Assembly (NCBI GenBank): GCA_017414715.1
Contig: JAFQKV010000074.1
Location: 1-41,852, forward strand
Direction of reading: 5' to 3'
DNA: 41,852 nt
Source: Clostridia bacterium
Lineage (GTDB): Bacteria; Bacillota; Clostridia; Oscillospirales; QAMX01
Of this stretch, positions 22,915 through 31,794 are shown piece after piece. The translations under genes and the position numbers were made by a program. How positions within the stretch are numbered: the stretch's first letter is position 1; the number at the start of each line of letters is the position of its first letter. The notes under the pieces are model-generated. The model did not search any database and was not told the DNA's origin. It was given only the letters and a program-made list of their open reading frames with translations.

Positions 22915-24294
22915 ATGCGTACGATTTCCGATCTTTCCTTTGCAAAATCTTTATTTTCCGGCGATACCGTTCTGCGCATGCAAACCAACTCCACCCGTCG
23001 TGTCGTGGTTCGCAACGGTGTTGTGACCGCCAACGCCTCCGCCTCCTCCGGCGGTGTCAGCGCCCGGGTCTATCAGGGCGGTGTTTACGGTTTCTCCTCT
23101 GCTGCCGGCTTTTCGGACGAGGATGTCCGCAGCGTTATTGCCGCCGCCGGAGAAAACGCCCGTTTTCTCGACTCCCGTCTTGCTTACGGCCGTCCTCCAC
23201 TGCCTGCCGTGGGTCGTTTTGACGGACTTGACCGCCCGGCGGAGGATCCCACCGGGCAGAAGCAGCTGCTGGATTACGCCCTGGGGCTGGATGCCTATAT
23301 CGCCCGCACCTATCCCGATCTTCTGAGCCGTACCGTTGTTGTGACGGGTCTCAATATGGAGAAATGCGTGCTGGCAAACGAGGGCTGCGATTTTCATTCC
23401 TTCGTTCCCCGCGTCTATGTTTACGTCTTTCTGACCGTTGAGAAGGACGGCGAGCCCTTTGAGCTTTTTGATTGCTTTGGCGGCGGCGGAACCTTCGACG
23501 AGCTTTACAGCCATCCCGAGGAGCATGCCGAGGCCATCGACCGACTCTACCGCCATGTAAAAGCCAAAAGTGAGGGCATCTTTGCCGATGCCGGCATCAA
23601 AACGGTCATCCTCGCGCCGGAGCTTTCCGGAATGCTGGCCCACGAGGCCGTGGGCCACACCTCCGAGGGCGATTTTGTGCTCTCCGGCTCCGTTTCCGCC
23701 CACAACCGCGGAAAAGAGGTGGCAAGTCCCCTGGTCACCATGATCGACTATGCCAACAACATTGACGGCAAGCGCTGCCCCATGCCCGTCTACGTGGATG
23801 ACGAGGGCACGCCCGCCGAGGATGCCGTTCTCATTGATCATGGCATCCTGAAGGACTACATGCACTCCCGGGAGACGGCGCTTCGCCTTGGCTGCCGTCC
23901 CACGGGCAACGCCCGCGGCTTTGCCTATTCCGACGAGCCACTGGTGCGCATGCGCAACACCGTCATTCTTCCCGGCAAGGACAGGCTTGAAGACATGATC
24001 GCCTCCGTGGAGGACGGCTATTATCTCTTAAGCACCTCCAACGGCCAGGCCGATTCCACCGGTGAGTTCACCTTCGGCATCTCCATGGGCTACGAGATCA
24101 AAAAAGGCAAGCTTGGCCGCGCCATCAAGAACACGTCTATCTCCGGCGTTGCCTTTGAGATGCTCAAGACGGTGGATATGGTCTCCGACGATCTGTATCT
24201 GGAATCCAACGGTATGTGCGGCAAAAAGCAGCAGATCCCCGTGGGACTTGGCGGTCCCGCCCTGCGCTGCCGTGTCGCCGTTGGCGGACGTTAA
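22915..24294 (+). CDS. tldD: TldD metalloprotease subunit
   Basis: TldD is the catalytic half of the TldD/TldE heterodimeric zinc protease. In other bacteria it trims RiPP leader peptides such as microcin B17 and degrades unfolded peptides. The HExxxH motif is visible as LAHEAVGHTSEGDF (about residues 240-253). The C-terminal CGKKQQIPVGLGGP block and the final VAVGG are diagnostic. Its 459 residues are typical. A GGAG ribosome-binding site precedes the ATG. The gene follows rsmA by 9 bp and precedes its partner tldE by 18 bp. No RiPP precursor gene is evident in the window, so the native substrate is unknown. Confidence 0.95.
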   Translation: MRTISDLSFAKSLFSGDTVLRMQTNSTRRVVVRNGVVTANASASSGGVSARVYQGGVYGFSSAAGFSDEDVRSVIAAAGENARFLDSRLAYGRPPLPAVGRFDGLDRPAEDPTGQKQLLDYALGLDAYIARTYPDLLSRTVVVTGLNMEKCVLANEGCDFHSFVPRVYVYVFLTVEKDGEPFELFDCFGGGGTFDELYSHPEEHAEAIDRLYRHVKAKSEGIFADAGIKTVILAPELSGMLAHEAVGHTSEGDFVLSGSVSAHNRGKEVASPLVTMIDYANNIDGKRCPMPVYVDDEGTPAEDAVLIDHGILKDYMHSRETALRLGCRPTGNARGFAYSDEPLVRMRNTVILPGKDRLEDMIASVEDGYYLLSTSNGQADSTGEFTFGISMGYEIKKGKLGRAIKNTSISGVAFEMLKTVDMVSDDLYLESNGMCGKKQQIPVGLGGPALRCRVAVGGR

Positions 24295-24312
24295 GGAAAG
24301 GAGCGTTTCACA

Positions 24313-25608
24313 ATGGATATGCACAACCATGCCGAAGATATCCTCGCCCGGGCAAAATCCATCGGTGCCGAGGCAGCGGAATGCTCCGTTTCCTCCACCA
24401 GCCGCACCGAGCTCAACGCCGACGTGGGCGGCTTTACCCTCATGCGCACCACCTTCGGCCACTCTGTTTCCGTCAAGGTTCTGAAGGGCGGCCGCAAGGG
24501 CACCGCCTCCACCAACAGCCTCGAGGCCGAGGATATTGACCGCATGATCCGCGAGGCCGCCGCCTCTGCGGAAGCCTCTCAGCCCGATCCCGCGGAGGAC
24601 GTGGCCGAGCTGTGCGAAAATGGCAGCTTTACCGACGGAGTCCTCGAACCCGACCGGGATATTCTCTACACACGGTCTGCGGAATTCCTTGCCGATCTTG
24701 CCGCCCGCTGGCCCAAGGTCTCTCTGGACTCCTTCACGGCGGTCCACATCCGCTCCGACCGGCAGTATCTCAACACCCACGGGGTCGATCTTGTCTCCCA
24801 TGCCGGTGTTTACGCCTTTTCCGCCATGTTCTATGCCAAGGACGGCGAGCTGACATCTTCCTTTGCCAGCACCGGCTTTGTTACAGCGACCGCCGACCGA
24901 CCGCTGGTTGAATGCGGCGATTTTGCCGAGCTTCTCGACGGCTGCGTTGCCCAGCTCTCCCCGGTTCCCTTCGAGGGCAAGGCTGTCTGTCCCGTTATCG
25001 CCACCCCCGCCTGCGTGGAGGGGCTCATCGGCGATGCCCTCAGCAATTTTGTATCCGACGTTCCCCTCATCGACGGAACCTCCATCTGGAAGGATAAGCT
25101 CGGGAAGGTTGTGGCCTCTCCTCTGCTTTCGGTGCGCTCCGATCCCTCGGATGCACGCCTTGCCTGCCCCACCCGGGTGACGGGCGACGGCTATCCCACC
25201 GCCCCCATGTCCATACTCTCGGAGGGACGGCTGGAGAACTTCCTGCTCTCCCGCTACGGTGCCGCCCGCACCGGGCTTTCCCGGGCAAAAAGCTACGGCG
25301 ACGATCTCGTCGTAGCCCCCGGCAAAACGCCCCTTGCGGAGATGATCGCCGGGGTGGAGGACGGTCTTCTGCTCTGCCGCATCTCCGGCGGTGATCCCGC
25401 GCCCAACGGCGATTTTTCCGCCATTGCAAAGAACACCTTCCGCATCCGCAACGGCCGCGTCGCCGAAGCGGTGAGCGAGACCATGGTCAGCGGAAACCTT
25501 GCGGAGATGCTGCAGAATATCGCCGCTGTTTCCTGCGAAACGCTGGAAAACGGAGATTCCGTCATGCCCTACATCCGTTTTGACGGCCTGACCGTTTCCG
25601 GTAAATGA
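24313..25608 (+). CDS. pmbA: TldE/PmbA partner subunit
   Basis: The non-catalytic partner of TldD. The 431-residue protein shows the shared TldD/PmbA fold: the N-terminal helix, the SVSVKVLKGGRKGTASTN strand, and the C-terminal region with RLENFLLSRYGA, DLVVAPGKTPLAEMI and FSAIAKNTFRIRNG. It lacks an HExxxH motif, as expected for TldE. AAAGGAG lies 9 nt before the ATG. It ends the rsmA-tldD-tldE run and is followed by a strong terminator. Confidence 0.93.
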   Translation: MDMHNHAEDILARAKSIGAEAAECSVSSTSRTELNADVGGFTLMRTTFGHSVSVKVLKGGRKGTASTNSLEAEDIDRMIREAAASAEASQPDPAEDVAELCENGSFTDGVLEPDRDILYTRSAEFLADLAARWPKVSLDSFTAVHIRSDRQYLNTHGVDLVSHAGVYAFSAMFYAKDGELTSSFASTGFVTATADRPLVECGDFAELLDGCVAQLSPVPFEGKAVCPVIATPACVEGLIGDALSNFVSDVPLIDGTSIWKDKLGKVVASPLLSVRSDPSDARLACPTRVTGDGYPTAPMSILSEGRLENFLLSRYGAARTGLSRAKSYGDDLVVAPGKTPLAEMIAGVEDGLLLCRISGGDPAPNGDFSAIAKNTFRIRNGRVAEAVSETMVSGNLAEMLQNIAAVSCETLENGDSVMPYIRFDGLTVSGK

Positions 25609-25619
25609 CCTGTTTTTCC

Positions 25620-25655
25620 AAAAGCCCCGACGGGAATGTCCCGTCGGGGCTTTTT
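25620..25655 (+). terminator. Intrinsic terminator after pmbA
   Basis: A perfect stem with core GCCCCGACGGG pairs 25621-25634 with 25640-25653 around a 5-nt loop. It is A-flanked on the left and followed by TTTTT. It closes the rsmA-tldD-tldE transcript, 12 bp after the pmbA stop. Confidence 0.95.
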
Positions 25656-25678
25656 CACCCATTTTCCGACCGTTTCTA

Positions 25679-25707
25679 TTTACATACATTCATAAATAGG
25701 GTATAAT
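25679..25707 (+). promoter_or_regulatory. Promoter of the ridA-to-pit operon
   Basis: TTTACA (25679-25684), a 17-bp spacer and a perfect TATAAT (25702-25707). It sits directly after the pmbA terminator. It is followed by a short leader with GGAGG 9 nt before the ridA-like start. Confidence 0.85.
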
Positions 25708-25743
25708 ATTAAGATAGAAAAATTTATTCCGGAGGAATGTACT

Positions 25744-26139
25744 ATGATCCCCTTCCGTACCGATCTTGCCCCTCTTACCGAGGGCGGTTATTCTCAGGCC
25801 GTGGAGGCCGGCGGCATGATTTTTGTCTCCGGCCAGATGGGCCGCCGGGATGCAAACGATAAGCCGGACAGCGGTTTTGTCCCCTGGTCCGCACCGGATC
25901 AGGCCGAGCAGGCACTGAAAAATATTGAGATCATCCTGACGGAAATGGGATCCTCCCTCTCCGAGATCGTAAAGCTCACCGTCTGGTTTACCGATATGCA
26001 GTACCTTAAAGAGATCCACCTGCGTCTCACGGCGATGCTCGGTGAGCACCGTCCCGCCATGTCCTGCGCCGAGGTCCGCGCCCTTCCCCGGGGCTGTAAA
26101 GTCATGATCGACGCCGTGTGCGTCCGCAATAAGGACTGA
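25744..26139 (+). CDS. RidA-family (YjgF/YER057c/UK114) protein lacking the catalytic Arg
   Basis: The family includes RidA, which hydrolyses reactive 2-aminoacrylate and related enamines or imines made by PLP enzymes. At 131 residues it has the normal length. GGYSQAVEAGGMIFVSGQ gives the conserved Tyr and Ser positions. In E. coli-type RidA the motif PARSCVEV carries Arg105, essential for deaminase activity; here the aligned motif is PAMSCAEV, with Met106 in its place. The Glu of the following IEIEA segment is also Met (VMIDAV). It is therefore probably not a classical imine deaminase, although the fold is intact. It is first in an operon containing a PLP-dependent cysteine desulfurase, a plausible source of reactive intermediates. 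Confidence 0.9.
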   Translation: MIPFRTDLAPLTEGGYSQAVEAGGMIFVSGQMGRRDANDKPDSGFVPWSAPDQAEQALKNIEIILTEMGSSLSEIVKLTVWFTDMQYLKEIHLRLTAMLGEHRPAMSCAEVRALPRGCKVMIDAVCVRNKD

Positions 26140-26145
26140 AACCCT

Positions 26146-26985
26146 ATGCCGACCGAATTTGAGATCGTTTCCCGGGCACGGGACATCGTGCGGGCACGGA
26201 CGGATCTGTGTCCCCTTGTCGCGGTGACCCTCGGCTCCGGCCTCGGTGCCCTGGCCGATGAGATGACCGACACCGTCTCCGTCTCCCTCTCCGAGCTGCC
26301 GGATTTCCCCGTATCCACCGCCGAGGGCCACGACGGCCGACTGATCTTCGGCTATCTTGACGGAATTCCTCTGGTAGTGCTCAAAGGCCGTGTTCACGGC
26401 TACGAGGGCTATACCCCGCAGGAGGTGGTGCGCCCCGTGCGGCTGCTGGCCACTTTGGGTGTGCGCGCCCTCATCCTCACCAACGCCGCCGGCGGTATCG
26501 GTGAGGGTATGCAGGCCGGTGATCTGATGCTTCTCTCCGACCATATTTCCTCCTTCGTTCACTCCCCGCTGCAGGGGCCCAACGAAGGCAATTTTGGCAC
26601 ACGCTTCCCCGATATGAGCGCCGTTTACGACCCCGTTCTGCGCGGACATGCGCTGAAAATTGCTAAAGAAGAAAACCTTCCCCTGCGGGAAGGCGTATAT
26701 CTGCAGACCTCCGGCCCCAATTACGAAACTCCCACCGAGATCCGCATGTACCGCGCCCTCGGTGCCGATGCCGTGGGCATGTCCACCGCCGTGGAGGCCA
26801 TCGCCGCGCGCCACGCAGGGCTGCGCATCTGCGGCATCAGCTGTATTTCCAACCTCGCCGCAGGCATCAGCCCCACGCCCCTCTCCCATGAGGAGGTACA
26901 GGAAACGGCCAACCGCGTGGCACCGCAGTTCCGCCTGCTCATCCGCCGCCTTGCTGCGGCGGCAGATGCGGAGGTGCGGGCATGA
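26146..26985 (+). CDS. punA: Purine nucleoside phosphorylase (trimeric type)
   Basis: Phosphorolysis of purine nucleosides to base and (deoxy)ribose 1-phosphate. GSGLGALAD is the phosphate loop, GRVHGYEGYTPQEV and TNAAGGIGEGMQ are family blocks, and GPNYETPTEIRMYRALGADAVGMST contributes the purine pocket. SCISNLAAGI provides the Asn that favours 6-oxopurines (inosine, guanosine) in trimeric enzymes. At 279 residues it matches that class. It begins 6 bp after the ridA-like stop, with AAGGAC inside the end of that gene. It overlaps mtnN by an ATGA. In the same operon the PiT carrier would supply the phosphate co-substrate. Confidence 0.96.
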   Translation: MPTEFEIVSRARDIVRARTDLCPLVAVTLGSGLGALADEMTDTVSVSLSELPDFPVSTAEGHDGRLIFGYLDGIPLVVLKGRVHGYEGYTPQEVVRPVRLLATLGVRALILTNAAGGIGEGMQAGDLMLLSDHISSFVHSPLQGPNEGNFGTRFPDMSAVYDPVLRGHALKIAKEENLPLREGVYLQTSGPNYETPTEIRMYRALGADAVGMSTAVEAIAARHAGLRICGISCISNLAAGISPTPLSHEEVQETANRVAPQFRLLIRRLAAAADAEVRA

Positions 26986-27695
26986 TCGGCATTATTGCCG
27001 CCATGGAGCCGGAGCTCTCCGAGATCCGGGAGGCCATGACGGATGTCTCCGTCCGTCCCGTTTCCGGCATGGATGTCTGCTGCGGCCGCATCGGCGATAC
27101 CGAAGTCGCCGCCGCAGTCTGCGGTATCGGCAAGGTTGCCGCCGCCCTCTGTGCGGAGGCCATGATCCTCACCTTCGGTGTCTCGCATATCATCAACACC
27201 GGTGTTGCCGGTGCCCTCTCCCCCGAGCTTCACGTGCTGGATATCGTGGTGGCCGACGGCGTCGTGCAGCACGATTTTGATCTTTCTCCCCTCGGCCTCG
27301 CCCCGGGACACATTCCCGCTGCGGGCGGGATCCGTATCCCCTGCAATACCGGGCTTTCCGGGCATATCGCGAAATGCGCCGCAGAGCGTCTCTCCGTGGG
27401 CATCCATAGCGGATGCGTTGCCTCCGGCGATCAGTTCATCTGCTCCGCCGAAGAAAAGGAGCGCATCCGGAACCGTTTTTCCGCCCTCTGCTGCGAAATG
27501 GAGGGCGGTGCCATCGGCGAGGTTTGCGCCATGAACGGGATCCCCTTCACCGTGCTGCGCGCCATTTCCGACGGTGCGGATGACGGTGCCCCCATGAGCT
27601 TTGAGGCTTTTACCGTGGCAGCTGCCCACAATTCCGCAGCGGTGCTCATTGCCGCCCTGCGGGAGCTTCCCCAAAAGGAGTTCATCAAGAAATGA
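26982..27695 (+). CDS. mtnN: 5'-methylthioadenosine/S-adenosylhomocysteine nucleosidase
   Basis: Cleaves adenine from MTA, SAH and 5'-deoxyadenosine, by-products of SAM use. The catalytic acid Glu is in GIIAAMEPEL, INTGVAGAL forms the base pocket, CCEMEGGAIG binds ribose and RAISDGADDG carries the catalytic Asp. The 237-residue length is typical. The start overlaps the punA stop and the stop overlaps the nifS-like start, both as ATGA, so the three genes are translationally coupled. The pairing with punA puts two nucleoside-cleaving steps together. Confidence 0.96.
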   Translation: MIGIIAAMEPELSEIREAMTDVSVRPVSGMDVCCGRIGDTEVAAAVCGIGKVAAALCAEAMILTFGVSHIINTGVAGALSPELHVLDIVVADGVVQHDFDLSPLGLAPGHIPAAGGIRIPCNTGLSGHIAKCAAERLSVGIHSGCVASGDQFICSAEEKERIRNRFSALCCEMEGGAIGEVCAMNGIPFTVLRAISDGADDGAPMSFEAFTVAAAHNSAAVLIAALRELPQKEFIKK

Positions 27696-28819
27696 TCTAT
27701 TTTGACCATGCCGCCACCACTGTGCCCTGCCGCGCCGCCATTGATGCCGCCGTGCGCGTGATGGAGGAGATCCCCGGCAACCCCTCCAGCGTTCACGCGG
27801 CGGGAATCGCTGCGGCACACGCCGTGCAGGAGGCCCGTGTCTCCGTGGCCCGGGCCCTCGGTGTCCGCCCCGATGAGATCGTCTTTACCGCCGGGGGAAC
27901 GGAGGCCGATAATCTTGCCCTGCGGGGTGCGGCGCTTGCCCTGCGCCGTCGGGGTGACCATATCGTGACCACCGCGGTGGAGCACCCGGCGGTGCTGGAG
28001 ACCCTTGCAGCTCTGGAAAAGGAAGGTTTTTCCGTCACACATGTTCCCACAGGTGAGGACGGCTGCGTTTCCGCCGATGCGGTGCTTTCCGCCGTCACCG
28101 ACCGGACCGTGCTGGTCTCCGTGATGGCCGTCTGCAACGAAACGGGCGCGCGCATGCCCGTGGAGGAGATCGGCCGCCGGCTCAAAGCCCGGCATTCCGG
28201 CGTACTTTTCCACAGCGACATGGTACAGTCTTTCCTGAAAGAACGCATCCCCCTGACACATATTGATCTTGCTTCTTTCAGTGCCCATAAGATCCACGGT
28301 CTCAAGGGCTGCGGTGCGCTGTACGTAAAAAAGGGCACCCGCCTTGTTCCGCACGTCACCGGCGGCGGACAGGAGGGCGGCCTTCGCTCCGGCACGGAAA
28401 ACGTGCATTCCCTTGCCGCCTTCGGTGCGGCGGCGGAGGAAGGCGCACGCGATCTCGCTGCCCGCCGTGCCCGCATTATCGCTCTGCGAAAGTATGCGGA
28501 GGAGCGCCTTTCCGCCGTTCCCGGTCTGGAGCCCTTGCGCGTACAGGGCGTTCCGGACGTTTTTACCGTTTTTCTGCCCGGCTACAAAAGCGAGGTGCTG
28601 CTGCGCTTTTTATCCGCAAGGGATATCTGTCTTTCTGCGGGAAGCGCCTGCGCCAAGGGCAAAAAAAGTCCCGTGCTCACCGCCATGGGCATCCCCGCAG
28701 ACCGCATTGACTCCGCCCTGCGTATCTCCCTGGGTGCCGAGAACACCGAGGCCGAGATCGATCTTCTGTGCGAGGCCCTTTGCGCCGCAGTCGGATCCCT
28801 CGTACATACATCCCGATGA
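27692..28819 (+). CDS. Cysteine desulfurase (NifS/IscS family)
   Basis: A PLP enzyme that transfers cysteine sulfur as a persulfide. FDHAATTV opens the protein, AGGTEADNLAL is the PLP-phosphate region, SFSAHKIHGLKG carries the PLP Lys, and the active Cys is in SAGSACAKGKKSPVL. Its 375 residues match the class. The gene lies 15 bp before thiI, the same arrangement as B. subtilis nifZ-thiI, where the desulfurase donates sulfur for 4-thiouridine in tRNA. I infer the same dedicated role here rather than general Fe-S assembly, as no IscU/SufU gene is nearby. It is coupled to mtnN by an ATGA overlap. Confidence 0.95.
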   Translation: MIYFDHAATTVPCRAAIDAAVRVMEEIPGNPSSVHAAGIAAAHAVQEARVSVARALGVRPDEIVFTAGGTEADNLALRGAALALRRRGDHIVTTAVEHPAVLETLAALEKEGFSVTHVPTGEDGCVSADAVLSAVTDRTVLVSVMAVCNETGARMPVEEIGRRLKARHSGVLFHSDMVQSFLKERIPLTHIDLASFSAHKIHGLKGCGALYVKKGTRLVPHVTGGGQEGGLRSGTENVHSLAAFGAAAEEGARDLAARRARIIALRKYAEERLSAVPGLEPLRVQGVPDVFTVFLPGYKSEVLLRFLSARDICLSAGSACAKGKKSPVLTAMGIPADRIDSALRISLGAENTEAEIDLLCEALCAAVGSLVHTSR

Positions 28820-28834
28820 TTTTCCGGAGGCTAT

Positions 28835-30016
28835 ATGAAGGAACTCTTTCTGCTCAAATACGGTGAGGTCGCCCTCAAGGGCCTCAACCGCTCCACCTTT
28901 GAATCCCGGCTGATGTCCGCCCTGCGTCACCGTCTGCGCACGGTGGGCGATTTCCGCATCTCCTCGGCTCAGTCCACCGTTTACGTGGAGCCCGTGGACG
29001 AATATCAGGATAACGAGCGCGCTTTTGAGATCTGCTCCCGCCTTTTTGGCATCGCAAGCCTTTCCCGCGCCGTCATGTGCGAAAAGGATCCCGAGGCCAT
29101 CGCAAATCTTGCGGTGGAATATGCTCTGCCCATCCTGCAGAGCTATCCCTCCTTCAAGGTGGAAGCAAAGCGCTCGGACAAGCGCTTTCCCATGACCAGC
29201 CCCGAGCTGTGCGCCTATGTCGGCGGCAGACTTCTCTCCGCCGATCCGCATCTGCGGGTCAACGTCCGGGAGCCGGGCATTACACTCTATGTGGAGGTGC
29301 GCGATTTCGGTGCCTATATCCACGCCGGTCGCTTTGAAGGTGCCGGCGGTCTGCCGCCCGGATGCGGCGGCCGCGCCGCGCTGCTGCTCTCCGGCGGCAT
29401 CGACAGCCCCGTCGCCGGCTACATGATGGCCAAGCGCGGTCTTTCTCTCACCTGCGTACACTTTGCGAGCCCTCCCTATACCTCCGAGCAGGCCGAGGAA
29501 AAGGTGTGCGAGCTTGCCGCCATTCTTGCCGACTATGCCGATATTGATATGCTGGTGGTCCCCTTCACCGAGCAGCAGCTCGCCATCCGGGATCTCTGTC
29601 CGGAGGATATGGCCACCCTCATCTTTCGCCGCATGATGATGCGCACCGCCGAGCGGCTGGTACAGAGCCGCGGCTGCAAGGCCCTTATCACCGGTGAGAG
29701 TCTCGGTCAGGTGGCAAGCCAGACCCTCGACGGCCTGTGCGTTTCCGATTCCGTCTGCCGCATGCCCGTTTTCCGTCCCCTCATTGGCATGGATAAGACG
29801 GAGATCACCGCCATCGCCCGCAAAATCGGCACCTTTGAGACCTCCATTCTGCCCTACGAGGACTGCTGCACCGTCTTTACCCCGAAACATCCCCGCACAC
29901 GTCCCGATGAAGAGTATGCCCGCGAAAGCGAGGCAAACCTCCCGGTGGAGGAGCTGGTGGAAAAGGCCGTCCGCGAGGCCTATCACGTCCGTCTTTCCCG
30001 CAAATATCTGGTTTGA
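28835..30016 (+). CDS. thiI: tRNA 4-thiouridine synthase ThiI
   Basis: Adenylates and thiolates U8 of tRNA. A ferredoxin-like N-terminus and THUMP domain occupy about residues 1-165. The PP-loop ATPase motif LLLSGGIDSPVAGYMM is at about 185-200, and ITGESLGQVASQTL follows. YEDCCTVFTPKHP is near the C-terminus. At 393 residues it lacks the C-terminal rhodanese domain of E. coli ThiI, as in B. subtilis, where the adjacent desulfurase supplies sulfur directly. The GGAGG is 5 nt from the ATG. The neighbour supports this pairing. Confidence 0.97.
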   Translation: MKELFLLKYGEVALKGLNRSTFESRLMSALRHRLRTVGDFRISSAQSTVYVEPVDEYQDNERAFEICSRLFGIASLSRAVMCEKDPEAIANLAVEYALPILQSYPSFKVEAKRSDKRFPMTSPELCAYVGGRLLSADPHLRVNVREPGITLYVEVRDFGAYIHAGRFEGAGGLPPGCGGRAALLLSGGIDSPVAGYMMAKRGLSLTCVHFASPPYTSEQAEEKVCELAAILADYADIDMLVVPFTEQQLAIRDLCPEDMATLIFRRMMMRTAERLVQSRGCKALITGESLGQVASQTLDGLCVSDSVCRMPVFRPLIGMDKTEITAIARKIGTFETSILPYEDCCTVFTPKHPRTRPDEEYARESEANLPVEELVEKAVREAYHVRLSRKYLV

Positions 30017-30046
30017 ATTTGAATTTACACATAAAGGAGCCTGTCC

Positions 30047-30700
30047 ATGTTTACAAGAAACCGCAACGACCGCCCCGACATCCGTATTGCCGAGCAGCTG
30101 AAGGACGTAGATGCCTGTCTCGTCCGCTTTGACAGTTTCCTGCGGGCGGCCTCCGTTGCCGATACCTCTTTCGAGGCGCTGCGGGTACTGTCCGATTCCG
30201 TCTACGAGGCAGAAAGCACCGCTGATGCCTCTCTGCGCCGCCTGGTCGACTCCCTCGGCGGAAATCTTTTGCCCGCGACCCGACAGGATCTCATTGAGAT
30301 CGCCACAAGCTGCGACCGCATCGCAAACAAGTGTGAGACCTATACCACGCAGAGCATCGTCCAGCGCTTCCGTATGCCCGAGTCCTTCTGCGAGGACATC
30401 CTGCAGATCCTTTCCATCACCCGGGGACAGTTCGTTCTGCTGGAGAAGAGCATCCGCATGCTCTTCTCCGAGATCGGCAAATTCGTCAGGGATCACAGTA
30501 TCCTTGACGATATCCGCGCCGAGGAGTCCCGCGTGGACGACATTGAAAAGGACATCTACGAGCGGCTTTATGCCACCGACTGCGGCCTCGCCGAGAAGAT
30601 GCAGGCCGCACGTTTCGTGGAGCTCGTCTGCGACATCTCCGACGTGATCGAGAACATTGCCGACAAGATCCAGATCATGCTCATCACCAGAAAGGCATAA
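30047..30700 (+). CDS. DUF47 PhoU-like phosphate-transport accessory protein
   Basis: A 217-residue all-helical protein of the DUF47 (PhoU-like, YkaA/TIGR00153) family. The helices carry the family pattern of acidic metal-binding motifs, for example YEAESTADASLRRL and ESRVDDIEKDIYERL. A C-terminal segment DVIENIADKIQIML is also present. These proteins are nearly always encoded directly before a PiT transporter and are thought to modulate it. Here the pit start is 13 bp downstream. AAAGGAG lies 7 nt before the ATG. No membrane segment is present, so it should act at the cytoplasmic face. Confidence 0.92.
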   Translation: MFTRNRNDRPDIRIAEQLKDVDACLVRFDSFLRAASVADTSFEALRVLSDSVYEAESTADASLRRLVDSLGGNLLPATRQDLIEIATSCDRIANKCETYTTQSIVQRFRMPESFCEDILQILSITRGQFVLLEKSIRMLFSEIGKFVRDHSILDDIRAEESRVDDIEKDIYERLYATDCGLAEKMQAARFVELVCDISDVIENIADKIQIMLITRKA

Positions 30701-30713
30701 GTGCGGACAAACG

Positions 30714-31787
30714 ATGATCTATCTGCTTCTTATACCCGGCCTGTTTATGGGCTGGTCTCTCGGCACGAACGATGCCGCCAATGCCTTCGGCACCGCGGTG
30801 GCCACCCGCGTGGTCAAATACCGCACGGCGATCGTCATCATTGCCGTCTTCTGCATCATCGGCGCCATCCTCGGCGGCGCGGGCAATATCGGCAAGGTGG
30901 CGGAGCTTGCGGAAAGCAACCGCGTCACCGCCTCCCTTTCCGAGACCGAAGCCGCCATTGCAGAGGGGACCGTTGCTGCACTGCGGCTGCAAAGCGCTCT
31001 GAAGGCGGCCATCATCTTCCTCTGTGCCGGACTTACCGTCTTTGTGATGAGCTATCTGAAGTTTCCCGTTTCCGCAAATCAGTCCATTACCGGTGCCATC
31101 ATCGGCTGGGGTCTTTATCACGCGAACTACTCCGATCCGGAGGTGCTCGCCGTCAATCTGCCCCAGATCGGCAAATTCGCCGCCACATGGATCCTCAATC
31201 CTTTGGGTGCAGGTGTCATTTCATTTGTGATCGTCTGGCTGTTCAACCGCTTTCTCTACGACCGTATTTCCTCCCTCGGTGCCTATGACAAGCTGGTTCG
31301 CATCGGCTACATCGTTGCGGGGATCTTCGCCTCCTACAGTATCGGTATCAACAGCTCCGCAAACGTCACCGCTCTCTATTACGACACCCACTTTGCGCAG
31401 ACCGGCGTTTCCGCAAACCTGCTGGGCGATGCGCGGCTGACCGCTGCCCTCGGCGGCATCGCCATTGCCTTCGGCGTGCTCACCTTCTCCCGCCGGGTGA
31501 TGATGACCGTTGGCTCCTCCATCGCCGACATCAGCCAGACTGACGGCTTCCTCGTTATCCTCGCCATGTCCCTCACCATCGTCATTATGGGAAAATGGAT
31601 GGGCATCCCCGTTTCCACCTCCCAGGCGGTCGTCGGTGCCGTCATCGGTGCGGGACTCACGCGCGGTGTCCGGCAGGTGCATTTCGGCGTTTTCCGCCGC
31701 ATCGCCATCGCCTGGATCTCCTCTCCCACCGTCGCCGGCCTTGCCACCTACGGCATTGCCGCCTTGACCGCAGGCTACTTTGCATAA
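30714..31787 (+). CDS. pit: PiT-family inorganic phosphate transporter
   Basis: A low-affinity phosphate permease (proton- or sodium-coupled). The N-terminal signature GTNDAANAFGTAVATRVV and a second, diverged copy SIGINSSANVTALYYD mark the inverted repeat of the family. VSANQSITGAIIGWG and the C-terminal PVSTSQAVVGAVIGAG are the paired conserved loops. About ten membrane segments are visible in 357 residues, the short bacterial form. I start at MIYLLLIPG because the longer reading frame overlaps the DUF47 gene. It is last in the ridA operon, before a strong convergent terminator. The coupling ion cannot be read from sequence. Confidence 0.95.
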   Translation: MIYLLLIPGLFMGWSLGTNDAANAFGTAVATRVVKYRTAIVIIAVFCIIGAILGGAGNIGKVAELAESNRVTASLSETEAAIAEGTVAALRLQSALKAAIIFLCAGLTVFVMSYLKFPVSANQSITGAIIGWGLYHANYSDPEVLAVNLPQIGKFAATWILNPLGAGVISFVIVWLFNRFLYDRISSLGAYDKLVRIGYIVAGIFASYSIGINSSANVTALYYDTHFAQTGVSANLLGDARLTAALGGIAIAFGVLTFSRRVMMTVGSSIADISQTDGFLVILAMSLTIVIMGKWMGIPVSTSQAVVGAVIGAGLTRGVRQVHFGVFRRIAIAWISSPTVAGLATYGIAALTAGYFA

Positions 31788-31794
31788 CATAGAG

